Assembly (NCBI RefSeq): GCF_022900255.1
Contig: NZ_JALIRM010000017.1
Coordinates: 1-64,000, forward strand
Direction: 5' to 3'
Source: Lederbergia wuyishanensis
GTDB lineage: Bacteria; Bacillota; Bacilli; Bacillales; Bacillaceae_C
Length of the DNA stretch: 64,000 nucleotides
Made by a program: the position numbers and the translations under genes. Below are positions 18,135 through 25,854 of the stretch, in pieces; position 1 is the first letter of the stretch; the number at the start of each line of letters is the position of its first letter. The notes below the pieces were generated by a model. It saw only the letters and a program-made list of their open reading frames with translations. It was not told the DNA's origin and ran no database searches.

Positions 18135-19290
18135 AACAATTTTTCTTAAAGAAATGAAAGATGTATTAAGAGATAAACGAAGCATTACACTGCTTATCAT
18201 TTTCCCTATACTGATGATGGCTGGACTTACATTTTTTTATGATAAAATTTTAACCTCTAGTGAGGAAGAAGATTTTACAATGGCAGTAGGTGAAGAAGTA
18301 GATTCTGAACTAATTTCACAATTAGAAAAGTATATGCCAACCTTGACGATAGAAAAGTTTCAAGATGTGCAAAAGGCAGTTGAAGAAAAAAAGGTTCAGA
18401 TTGGAATCAAACTAGATGAGGATTGGAAGCAAAGATTAGAAAACCAGGAAGCAATACCAGTAAACGTTATTTTTGATCCGGGTAGCCAAGATTCTTCCAC
18501 TGCCTCAAATATTGCAATGGCAGGTCTGAATCAATGGCAGCAGGAAGCGGTTCAACTAAGATTAGCAGGTCAAAATATTGATAGCAGTGTTCTAGAAGTC
18601 TTTCAAATTGAAACAAAAACGACAAAAGATGAAGATAACGCTATTGCTTCTTTTATGCTAGGAATCTTAATTCCACTTCTTATCCCAATGGCGATTGCTA
18701 ATGGATCATACCCATCCGCAACTGAGCTTTTTGCAGGTGAGAAGGAAAAGAAAACAATAGAAGCATTGCTCATCACACCCATTAAACCAATCAAAATATT
18801 ATTGGCGAAATGGATGACAATTTCATTGCTCGGAATATTCACTGGTGTATTATGTATTGCTTTACTAAGCATATTTGTCAATTTTACTACTGAGCTCAAA
18901 AAAGGACTTGCGGTTATCGCGAATCCTGTACCATTTGTCCTTATGAGTATTGTCTTGATTGTCTTATTTGCCATATTCTTTGCCGAAGTTGAAATGATTT
19001 TAAGCATGATGGCAAACTCGGTTAAGGAAGCAGGTCATTATATGACACCTGTTATTGGGATGATTACTCTTCCGATGCTGTTCATGTTTTTTGCAGGTGA
19101 AGCTTTAAGCCTTCCATTGTATGCTGTTCCACTCATGAATTTATTTTTATTCGTCCGCGATGCATTCAGCGGGCAGTTGACAATAGGTGCATTCGGGCTA
19201 GCAGCAGGAAGCTACGCTTTGTTAATAATCATCTTATTCCCTATAGCAGCCAAACTTTTTGGCAATCATCGCTTAATGTTAGGAAAATAA
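18127..19290 (+). CDS. natB: ABC transporter permease, NatB-like
   Basis: A 387-residue membrane subunit of the ABC-2 (NatB) type: one N-terminal helix after MFKTIFLKEMKDVLRDKRS, a large extracytoplasmic domain (about residues 40-170), then five or more helices. KEKKTIEALLITPIKPIKILLAKW is the cytoplasmic coupling region. It starts at the ATG at 18127 behind AGAGGTGAT inside the end of natA, so translation is coupled. It forms the membrane pore with NatA. Confidence 0.86.
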   Translation: MFKTIFLKEMKDVLRDKRSITLLIIFPILMMAGLTFFYDKILTSSEEEDFTMAVGEEVDSELISQLEKYMPTLTIEKFQDVQKAVEEKKVQIGIKLDEDWKQRLENQEAIPVNVIFDPGSQDSSTASNIAMAGLNQWQQEAVQLRLAGQNIDSSVLEVFQIETKTTKDEDNAIASFMLGILIPLLIPMAIANGSYPSATELFAGEKEKKTIEALLITPIKPIKILLAKWMTISLLGIFTGVLCIALLSIFVNFTTELKKGLAVIANPVPFVLMSIVLIVLFAIFFAEVEMILSMMANSVKEAGHYMTPVIGMITLPMLFMFFAGEALSLPLYAVPLMNLFLFVRDAFSGQLTIGAFGLAAGSYALLIIILFPIAAKLFGNHRLMLGK

Positions 19291-19293
19291 TGA

Positions 19294-19322
19294 TTGACAT
19301 GACAGAAAATTTTTAATATCAT
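19294..19322 (+). promoter_or_regulatory. Promoter for the trpE leader
   Basis: TTGACA, exactly 17 bp, then TATCAT, 4 bp after the natB stop. It points at repeat B copy 2 and the tandem T-boxes, so the trpE leader RNA may be over 800 nt long. Confidence 0.55.
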
Positions 19323-19337
19323 CATAATCAATCAATT

Positions 19338-19561
19338 AAACAATTTTATTGCGAGTTCAAAAAAGAGGATAAAAAGGACCAAGTCGGCTAAATACGCTAA
19401 CGTCCTGTCAGCAACGCCGACACTAGCACATCCTGTGCGTCGGAAGTTCCGTGCGGAATAGTTTTGAGCAGCGGAATGTATGCTTTTAGATACATGAGCA
19501 GCGGAGAAACAAGCCAACGAAGGAATTCGAAGTGTCATTTTTACCGGAGTTTTGAACATCC
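19338..19561 (-). repeat. Interspersed repeat family B, copy 2 (longest)
   Basis: Read on the minus strand it starts GATGTTCAAAACTCCGG, passes ACACTTCGAATTCC and TTAGCCGACTTGGTCC, and ends near TTTTTTGAACTCGC. It is the longest of three copies and a useful reference for the other two. Confidence 0.8.
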
Positions 19562-19566
19562 TATTT

Positions 19567-19832
19567 TAGGCAATGAAGAAGAATAGTAGCTTGTGTGACA
19601 CTTAAGAGAGCCGGTGGTTGGTGCAAATCGGTGTGATTCGTGCAGGTGAATGGGCTTCTGAGCTTCCAAACCGAACCTTTGATAAATTTAGGTGTAGGCT
19701 TTGGCGAAAATCCCGTCGATACAAGGGAGCACGCATGAATGCATTTTGGCATCGTGCGGAAGAGAGCTTATTTTAGCTAAATAAAGGTGGCACCACGGTC
19801 CTTCGTCCTTTGGATGAGGGGCCTTTTTGCAT
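19567..19832 (+). promoter_or_regulatory. T-box riboswitch 1, tryptophan specifier
   Basis: The stem I landmark AGAGAGCCGGTGG is followed by the specifier loop GTGAATGGGCTTCTGAG, which presents TGG (19651-19653), the Trp codon. The T-box motif AAAGGTGGCACCACGG is at 19783-19798. A terminator pairing GGTCCTTCGTCC with GGATGAGGGGCC and a T-run ends at about 19829. Uncharged tRNA-Trp should stabilise the antiterminator and allow trpE expression. Confidence 0.88.
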
Positions 19833-19849
19833 TCAATTAAATAAATCAA

Positions 19850-20131
19850 AGCGTTGATCAAGAGTAGTATGTATCAGTGATTCGTTACAGAGAGCCGGTG
19901 TTGGTGTGAATCCGGTATGAAAGCTAATACTGAATGGACTTGAGAGTGATTTCCTGAATTATAGTAGGGAAATTCGGTTTTCCGCCGTTAAATGGATAGG
20001 GCATCGGATTAAATCCCGTGCCTGAAAGAGATGGGGATGTTTTTTATAAATCTCCAATACGAGGTGGCACCGCGGTTATATCGCCCTCAGATGAACACTA
20101 ATTTGTGTTTATCTGGGGGCTTTTTTGTATT
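19850..20131 (+). promoter_or_regulatory. T-box riboswitch 2, tryptophan specifier
   Basis: A second complete T-box follows directly. AGAGAGCCGGTGTTGG opens stem I, the specifier TGG is at 19935-19937 in CTGAATGGACTTGAG, and the T-box motif GAGGTGGCACCGCGG is at 20061-20075. A long terminator stem (about 20083-20121) with a T-run sits just before the trpE ribosome-binding site. Two tRNA sensors in series should tighten control. Confidence 0.92.
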
Positions 20132-20159
20132 TCGAAAATAATAGGAAGGGGAAAAGAAG

Positions 20160-21545
20160 ATGCAAACAAAACAAGTAAATTTTAAAATGAGAAAATTGAA
20201 TGGGGATGTACTTACTCCGATTAACATTTTCTTGCGACTTGAGGGAACAAAAAAGTTTTTACTAGAGAGCTCCTTAAAACATAGTGAACAGGGACGCTAT
20301 TCGTTTATTGGTGTGAATCCCGTTATGGAGATAGTTGGAAATGGAAACACGGCATCGGTCATTTCATTTACAGATGTTAAGGAGCAAATCGGATTGCCGC
20401 TTGATATTATACAAAACACACTGCCTAAATTAGATTTAGAACTCCCCTTCCCTTTTTATGGAGGGGCAGTAGGGTATGTTGGCTATGATGCCATTCGTCA
20501 GTATGTCGATATCGGCGAAGAGTTAAAAGATGAAATCAATATGCCGGACATTCATTTTATGGTCTATGAAGATGCAATCGTGTACGACCATTTAGCCCAA
20601 TCCATCTATGTGCTCGCGATTGATTTAAACGGAGAGCGCACTGAGGAAGAATTAGAACAACGAATAAATAAATTGGAGGCACAAATATCTAGGAAAGAAC
20701 AAGATGAGTCATTGACTGACTGTAAAATTGAATTTACGCCTCAACTAGAAAAAGAAGAATTCATCCGTAAGGTAGAGGTTGCACAAGAATTCATTAAAAA
20801 AGGGGAAATAGAACAAGTCGTCTTGTCGCAAAGAATGATTGGAAAGGTTGAAGCAGATCCGTTTCATTTTTACCGTGTATTAAGAAATTCAAATCCTTCA
20901 CCATATATGTTTTACGTTGACTTTGATGAATATGTTGTTTTAGGTGCTTCTCCAGAAAGCTTTATAAAAACAAGTGGACGAATCGTCTCGACTAATCCGA
21001 TTGCTGGAACCAGAAGACGAGGGGAAACACAAGATGAAGATCTTGCCTTAGAAGCTGAACTATTGGCAGATGAAAAAGAATTATCCGAACATAGAATGCT
21101 CGTAGATTTAAGTAGTGATGATCTTAGTAAAATATGTGTGGAAGATACGATAAAAATCAATAGCCATATGAAAATAGAACGTTATCGCCATGTTATGCAC
21201 ATTGTTTCAGAAATGGAAGGAACTTTGGCAGACGGAAAAACCGGTATCGACGCACTGATTTCCTGCATTCCTGCTGGCACCGTTTCTGGGGCTCCAAAGC
21301 CTCGCGCTATGCAGATCATCAATGATCTTGAAGAAGTGAAGCGTGGTGTATATGCAGGAGCGATTGGCTATATTAACGCAAATGGTGATGTCGACTTTGC
21401 AATCGCCATTCGTTCTCTCGTAATAAAAGATCAACACGCCTATTTGCAGGCAGGGGCCGGTATTGTTGCGGAGTCAATCCCTAAGAATGAATATAAGGAA
21501 ACGATCAATAAGGCGAGAGCGCTCTTAAGTCCAAAGCCGTATTAA
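20160..21545 (+). CDS. trpE: Anthranilate synthase component I
   Basis: Converts chorismate to anthranilate, the first step of tryptophan synthesis, using ammonia from a glutaminase partner. The 461 residues include the tryptophan-feedback motif LLESS (about residue 35) with GRYSFIG, plus NPSPYMFYVDF and GTVSGAPKPRAMQII of the chorismate-binding domain. These features favour TrpE over PabB or MenF, and the two Trp T-boxes agree. No trpG, trpD, trpC, trpF, trpB or trpA follows; the next gene is on the other strand. The rest of the pathway must be encoded elsewhere. Confidence 0.92.
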   Translation: MQTKQVNFKMRKLNGDVLTPINIFLRLEGTKKFLLESSLKHSEQGRYSFIGVNPVMEIVGNGNTASVISFTDVKEQIGLPLDIIQNTLPKLDLELPFPFYGGAVGYVGYDAIRQYVDIGEELKDEINMPDIHFMVYEDAIVYDHLAQSIYVLAIDLNGERTEEELEQRINKLEAQISRKEQDESLTDCKIEFTPQLEKEEFIRKVEVAQEFIKKGEIEQVVLSQRMIGKVEADPFHFYRVLRNSNPSPYMFYVDFDEYVVLGASPESFIKTSGRIVSTNPIAGTRRRGETQDEDLALEAELLADEKELSEHRMLVDLSSDDLSKICVEDTIKINSHMKIERYRHVMHIVSEMEGTLADGKTGIDALISCIPAGTVSGAPKPRAMQIINDLEEVKRGVYAGAIGYINANGDVDFAIAIRSLVIKDQHAYLQAGAGIVAESIPKNEYKETINKARALLSPKPY

Positions 21546-21874
21546 GTGAATGTTTTTATATAGGAAATTTCTTAATGATGTTTTGATGGATCGTTAAAAA
21601 ATGGTCGCCCGTTAATTTTCATTCGAATAGGTGTGAATCGCATAAGAACTTAATCGTGATGTGACAAATTAGTCCAAAATTTTGAGTTCGAATCGTAGCA
21701 GAACCCACTGGATTATAGTAATTCAGCAACGAATAGCCAGGAATCGTATCAGAAAACGGTGGGGTTTTCAATAATTGGTTGGAGATTCTTTTTTCTATCA
21801 ATTCCGATTTAATTTCACCTATTATTTACTCTAAAATATTATCAATACCATCTTGGAGTTTTATCATAAAAAGG
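21546..21874. other. Intergenic region, nothing recognised
   Basis: About 330 bp behind trpE with short broken reading frames, no ribosome-binding site and no strong hairpin. I could not match it to the repeat families named here. If it is a decayed trp gene, I cannot see it. Confidence 0.4.
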
Positions 21875-21912
21875 AAAAACCATCATCTACTTCAAACGGA
21901 TGATGGTTTTTT
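21875..21912. terminator. Bidirectional terminator
   Basis: AAAAACCATCATC pairs with GATGATGGTTTTT around an 11-nt loop; T-runs on both strands serve trpE and the convergent peptide transporter. Confidence 0.85.
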
Positions 21913-21920
21913 GCATGTAT

Positions 21921-23414
21921 TTATCGTGTACCTCTCATATACGATTGAATTTTCGGTGACATCGCAAACAGGATAAAACCGAGTAAAATAGAAATTGCAC
22001 CAATTACACCGAAGTAGATGATTTCTGTCTCTGGTTTGTACAATTTTACAAGCTGAGCATTAATTGCTTGTGCAGATGCATTAGATAGAAACCAAAGACT
22101 CATTGTCTGTGCCGAGAAGGCAGCAGGAGCCAATTTCGTTGTGGCAGAAAGACCAACAGGTGACAACAATAGTTCTCCTATTACTACAAGAAAGAAGCTA
22201 AGTACTAGCCACATTGGATTAACGAGGGTTTCCACTCCATTCATATAGGCAGGAGCAATCATCACGACAAAAGAAAGTCCTGCAAAAATAAGACCGATTG
22301 AGAACTTAGTTGGAGTTGATGGTTGACGGTTTCCTAGTTTTACCCACAACCAGGCAAATACTGGTGCGAAAATAACAATAAATAATGGGTTTAGCGATTG
22401 AAACCATGATGACTCCAATTTTATTCCGGCAAAATTCAATTGAGTCCTTTGGTCTGCATATTGAGCTAAAATAATGGAACCTTGTTCTTCTATTGCCCAG
22501 AACATAATAGCCGCTATAAACAAAGGAATATAAGCAATTAAATTAGATTTCTCATCATCCGTTGTTTTTTTACTTCGAAACATCAGAATGAAATACAGAG
22601 CAGGTATCAAGATACCAAGGATACTGACAAGCATTGTAAAACGATCAATTGTTAATATCCCGGTATTAATTGAGATAGCACCAAGAATAATGATGATGGC
22701 AGCAGCGATACCGAAGCTTAGAAATACCTTTCTTTTTTCATCTTCTGATAGGGGGTTAGGGACAAGAGAGCCTGCAAGACCCAAGTTCTTCTTTCTTGTA
22801 GCTAAAAAAATAATTAAGCCGAGTAACATGCCGATTGCAGCTACGCCAAACCCGAGATGAAAATTGTATCTTTGTCCAAGTGTTCCGACAATAAATGGTG
22901 CAATTAGCGCTCCTAAATTAATCCCCATAACAAAAATACTGAATCCTGCATCACGACGATTATCGTCTTTACGGTACAAATCACCAACCACACTGGAAAC
23001 ATTTGGCTTCAAAAGACCTGTTCCGATTACAATTAATCCCATTGATAAAAATAATGCCGTAATTCCGCCAGGAAAAGACAATGCGATATGGCCGCCCATA
23101 ATTAGAATACCGCCATAAAATACAGTACTTTTTGTTCCTAGCAACCGATCCGCAATCCAGCCTCCGATAATTCCGGACATATAAACGAGGGATCCATATA
23201 TGGCCATAACCGAAGCGGCGGTGGTCTTATCCATACCAAGCCCGCCTTCAGAAACGGCGTAGTACATATAATAAATTAATATGGCCCTCATTCCATAATA
23301 AGAAAAACGTTCCCAAAACTCAGTGAAAAATAGGGTGAATAGGCCCTTAGGATGACCGAAAAACCCTTTCTGAGGAACACTTTCAACGATTTCTTGTTTT
23401 GTCTTAAAATCCAT
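21921..23414 (-). CDS. dtpT: POT/PTR family proton-coupled di- and tripeptide transporter
   Basis: A 497-residue major-facilitator protein with about fourteen hydrophobic segments. The POT signatures are intact: ExxER in FTEFWERFSYYGMRAIL at the end of helix 1 and FSIFVMGINLGALIAPFIVG (PTR2 signature) near residue 155. It should import short peptides with protons. AAGGGGAAA lies 6-7 nt before the ATG. It is monocistronic. Lactococcal DtpT is the closest named functional model; exact peptide specificity is unknown. Confidence 0.88.
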   Translation of the reverse strand: MDFKTKQEIVESVPQKGFFGHPKGLFTLFFTEFWERFSYYGMRAILIYYMYYAVSEGGLGMDKTTAASVMAIYGSLVYMSGIIGGWIADRLLGTKSTVFYGGILIMGGHIALSFPGGITALFLSMGLIVIGTGLLKPNVSSVVGDLYRKDDNRRDAGFSIFVMGINLGALIAPFIVGTLGQRYNFHLGFGVAAIGMLLGLIIFLATRKKNLGLAGSLVPNPLSEDEKRKVFLSFGIAAAIIIILGAISINTGILTIDRFTMLVSILGILIPALYFILMFRSKKTTDDEKSNLIAYIPLFIAAIMFWAIEEQGSIILAQYADQRTQLNFAGIKLESSWFQSLNPLFIVIFAPVFAWLWVKLGNRQPSTPTKFSIGLIFAGLSFVVMIAPAYMNGVETLVNPMWLVLSFFLVVIGELLLSPVGLSATTKLAPAAFSAQTMSLWFLSNASAQAINAQLVKLYKPETEIIYFGVIGAISILLGFILFAMSPKIQSYMRGTR

Positions 23415-23469
23415 GAGATTTCCCCTTCAATCATTTATTTAGTTATACTTTTCACATTTTTTTATGTTT

Positions 23470-23575
23470 AGCAGTGCCATCGACTAGCAAACTCCTTGTC
23501 CTTTTCCCTATGATAAGTCAACTTAAACTTGTTCCTCCTTAGGCTTCCTTTATCATAAGTTTTTATGTCGATGAC
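23470..23575 (-). repeat. Interspersed repeat family D, degenerate copy
   Basis: On the minus strand it reads GTCATCGACATAAAAACTT, then GATAAAGGAA, then TTGACTTATCATAGGGAAAAG and GAGTTTGCTAGTCGATGG. The same landmarks occur in order in the fuller copy at 42275. It therefore explains the small leftward reading frame here. Confidence 0.7.
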
Positions 23576-23765
23576 CAATGCACTTACACCTTTCTTAGTG
23601 TTTACACTTTTTTCATAAAGATTCTTCACTGCTGTATATAGTTGAATAAATCTGACAATCATGATATTATGAAAATTTTTTCCAATAACTAATTGACATG
23701 ACAAATTCTCTCATGCTACCATATGAGCATTCAAAACAATCAATATAAAGGAAGGGAGGCTGATC

Positions 23766-23834
23766 ATGATGAAAAAGTTAATTGTAAACAAAAACAAATT
23801 GAATATGGACTCAGCCTGCCGTTTAATAGCATGA
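23766..23834 (+). CDS. Leader peptide upstream of the BmrCD-type transporter
   Basis: A 22-codon ORF starts at ATG-ATG behind a strong AAGGGAGG and ends with DSACRLIA and TGA. It is followed 20 bp later by the first of two terminator hairpins and lies about 330 bp upstream of the ABC transporter genes. In B. subtilis, bmrCD is preceded by the leader ORF bmrB, whose translation under ribosome-targeting antibiotics prevents early termination. I infer the same role here. The peptide is shorter than bmrB as I remember it, so equivalence is functional at best. Confidence 0.7.
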   Translation: MMKKLIVNKNKLNMDSACRLIA

Positions 23835-23853
23835 TTTAACTTAACATTAGAGC

Positions 23854-23888
23854 AAAGACGCGGGCTGTAGAATACCCGTGTCTTTTTT
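23854..23888 (+). terminator. Attenuator hairpin 1
   Basis: AAAGACGCGGG pairs with CCCGTGTCTTT (one G-T pair), followed by T residues. It lies 20 bp after the leader-peptide stop, close enough for a stalled ribosome to influence folding. Confidence 0.8.
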
Positions 23889-23893
23889 ATGTG

Positions 23894-23936
23894 AAGCATA
23901 GCTGCGCATATTTATAGGCGCCGCTATGCTTTTTTC
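23894..23936 (+). terminator. Attenuator hairpin 2
   Basis: AAGCATAGC pairs with GCTATGCTT, with an inner TGCGC/GGCGCC region and a six-T run. It stands immediately after hairpin 1, so two intrinsic terminators are stacked between leader and transporter. Confidence 0.82.
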
Positions 23937-24000
23937 ATTTACTTTTGGGGAACAAGTGTTTCAGCACTTTTTATATAAAAAAATACGGGAGGAAATACAA

Positions 24001-24051
24001 ATGACGATTTTTATTTTATTGAAGAAAACAGTGGAGCTGGAGAGTGGGTAG
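24001..24051 (+). CDS. Possible second small leader ORF
   Basis: A 16-codon ORF beginning MTIFILLKK and ending at TAG, with a textbook GGGAGG 8 nt upstream. It lies after the terminators and 45 bp before the transporter gene. It could be a second leader peptide, a translational coupler or a decayed remnant. No similarity is recognised. Confidence 0.4.
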   Translation: MTIFILLKKTVELESG

Positions 24052-24096
24052 CGTAGCTTTCACTTGATTGGGTTGGCAAAAAGGGAGGTATAAAGA

Positions 24097-25854
24097 ATGT
24101 TTAGCGTATTAACAAAATTAGGTTGGTTTTTTAAACAGCATTGGAAGCGTTATATGATAGCGCTTGTATTACTTGGTCTTGCAAATCTATTTGAAGTGAT
24201 TCCACCAATGATTTTAGGATCAGCAATCGATAATATCTTTCTCGGATCTTTAACATTCAATACGTTATTAATGTATGTAGCGATATTGGGCGGTGGAGCA
24301 CTATTAAACTATGGAATTACGTATGTTTGGCAGCATCAATTATTCGGTGGCGCTTTTATTGTGGAGAAAATGCTCCGCTCTCGCTTTATGAATCACTTAT
24401 TAAAGATGACTCCAACATTTTTTGAGAAAAATAGAACAGGGGACTTAATGGCAAGAGGTACAAATGATTTACGGGCGATTTCCGTAACTGCAGGTTTTGG
24501 AATATTGACATTGTTTGACTCTACCATGTATATGATCACGATATTACTTACAATGGGTTTCCTTGTTTCTTGGAAACTAACATTTGCAGCTGTATTGCCG
24601 TTACCCATTCTTGCATGGGTTATTACGGTACTAGGTAATAAAATCCATACACGTTTCACGGCTGCACAAGATGCTTTTGGTGATATGAATGACCGTGTCC
24701 TTGAATCTGTGGCAGGTGTAAGAGTCACCCGCGCTTACGTCCAAGAAAAAGCGAGTGAAGAAGATTTTAAAAAAATGACGGAAGACGTGTACCAAAAAAA
24801 TATTCATGTAGAAAGAATCGATGCCTTATTTAATCCAGCAACTAAAATCATAACAGGGATTAGCTATATTATTGGTCTTTCTTACGGAACATATTTAGTG
24901 TTTCATCAAGAAATATCATTGGGACTCTTAGTTTCATTCAATGTTTATTTAGGGATGCTCACTTGGCCAATGTTTGCGATTGGTGAATTGATAAATATTA
25001 TGCAGCGAGGAAATGCATCACTCGACCGTGTTCAAGAAACATTGAACTACGAAGAAGATGTAAAAGACCCTGTCGCACCAAAATTAATTGAACAACCGGA
25101 AAATATTCGTCTTTCAAATGTGACATTCCGTTATCCTTCATCTAAAACAAATAACTTAGCTAACTTGAATGTTCTCATTAAACGTGGTGCTACCATTGGA
25201 GTTGTCGGGAAAACAGGAAGTGGGAAGACAACATTTATTAAACAGTTTTTACGTGAATATCCGCTAGGTGATGGAGATATATACATTTCCGATGTAAATA
25301 TGAAAGATCAGTCGAAAGATCAAGTTCGCCGTTGGATTGGATATGTTCCTCAAGATCACGTTCTGTTTTCCAGAAGCGTAAGGGAGAATATTCTTTTCGG
25401 AGATGATGGAGCAACGGAGGAAGATCTAAAGAAAGCCATATACCTTGCTTATTTTGAAAAAGATTTACAGATGCTGCCGGAAGGGTTAGAAACACTCGTT
25501 GGAGAAAAAGGAGTGGCTTTATCCGGAGGCCAAAAGCAAAGAATTTCAATCGCAAGAGCGCTTATTAAAAATCCGGAGCTCTTAATATTGGATGATTCTT
25601 TATCCGCAGTAGATGCGAAAACAGAGTCTAGGATTATTAGAAACATCCGCGGGGAGCGAAGTGGAAAAACAACTATTATTACTACACACCGCCTATCCGC
25701 AATTGAACATGCAGACTGGATCATAGTCTTTGATGATGGAAAAATCGTTGAAGAGGGAACACATCAAGATCTGTTACAAGCAGAAGGATGGTATAAAGAA
25801 CAATATGATAGACAACAAATTGAAGATTCGCTTCTTGAGGAGGTGAACGCATAA
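24097..25854 (+). CDS. bmrC: Heterodimeric ABC multidrug exporter subunit, BmrC (YheI)-like
   Basis: A 585-residue half-transporter, exactly the length of B. subtilis BmrC. Six membrane helices (residues 15-310) precede the nucleotide-binding domain with Walker A GKTGSGKTT, signature LSGGQKQR and Walker B LLILDDSLSAVD. The residue after the Walker B Asp is Asp500 in place of the catalytic Glu, so its own ATP site should be degenerate, as in BmrC. It overlaps the next gene by 1 nt (TAATG). With BmrD it should export diverse hydrophobic drugs. Confidence 0.9.
   Translation: MFSVLTKLGWFFKQHWKRYMIALVLLGLANLFEVIPPMILGSAIDNIFLGSLTFNTLLMYVAILGGGALLNYGITYVWQHQLFGGAFIVEKMLRSRFMNHLLKMTPTFFEKNRTGDLMARGTNDLRAISVTAGFGILTLFDSTMYMITILLTMGFLVSWKLTFAAVLPLPILAWVITVLGNKIHTRFTAAQDAFGDMNDRVLESVAGVRVTRAYVQEKASEEDFKKMTEDVYQKNIHVERIDALFNPATKIITGISYIIGLSYGTYLVFHQEISLGLLVSFNVYLGMLTWPMFAIGELINIMQRGNASLDRVQETLNYEEDVKDPVAPKLIEQPENIRLSNVTFRYPSSKTNNLANLNVLIKRGATIGVVGKTGSGKTTFIKQFLREYPLGDGDIYISDVNMKDQSKDQVRRWIGYVPQDHVLFSRSVRENILFGDDGATEEDLKKAIYLAYFEKDLQMLPEGLETLVGEKGVALSGGQKQRISIARALIKNPELLILDDSLSAVDAKTESRIIRNIRGERSGKTTIITTHRLSAIEHADWIIVFDDGKIVEEGTHQDLLQAEGWYKEQYDRQQIEDSLLEEVNA

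Noticed and set aside
19332-19752. Two leftward reading frames of 60-75 codons
   Set aside because: They fall on the family B repeat and on the structured T-box leader; both signals explain the sequence better than coding does.
20160-21545. PabB or MenF as the identity of the chorismate-binding enzyme
   Set aside because: The LLES feedback motif, the TrpE-type PSPYMFYVDF block and two Trp T-boxes favour TrpE.
23468-23704. Leftward 78-codon reading frame
   Set aside because: It covers the degenerate family D repeat and has no ribosome-binding site or protein-like pattern.
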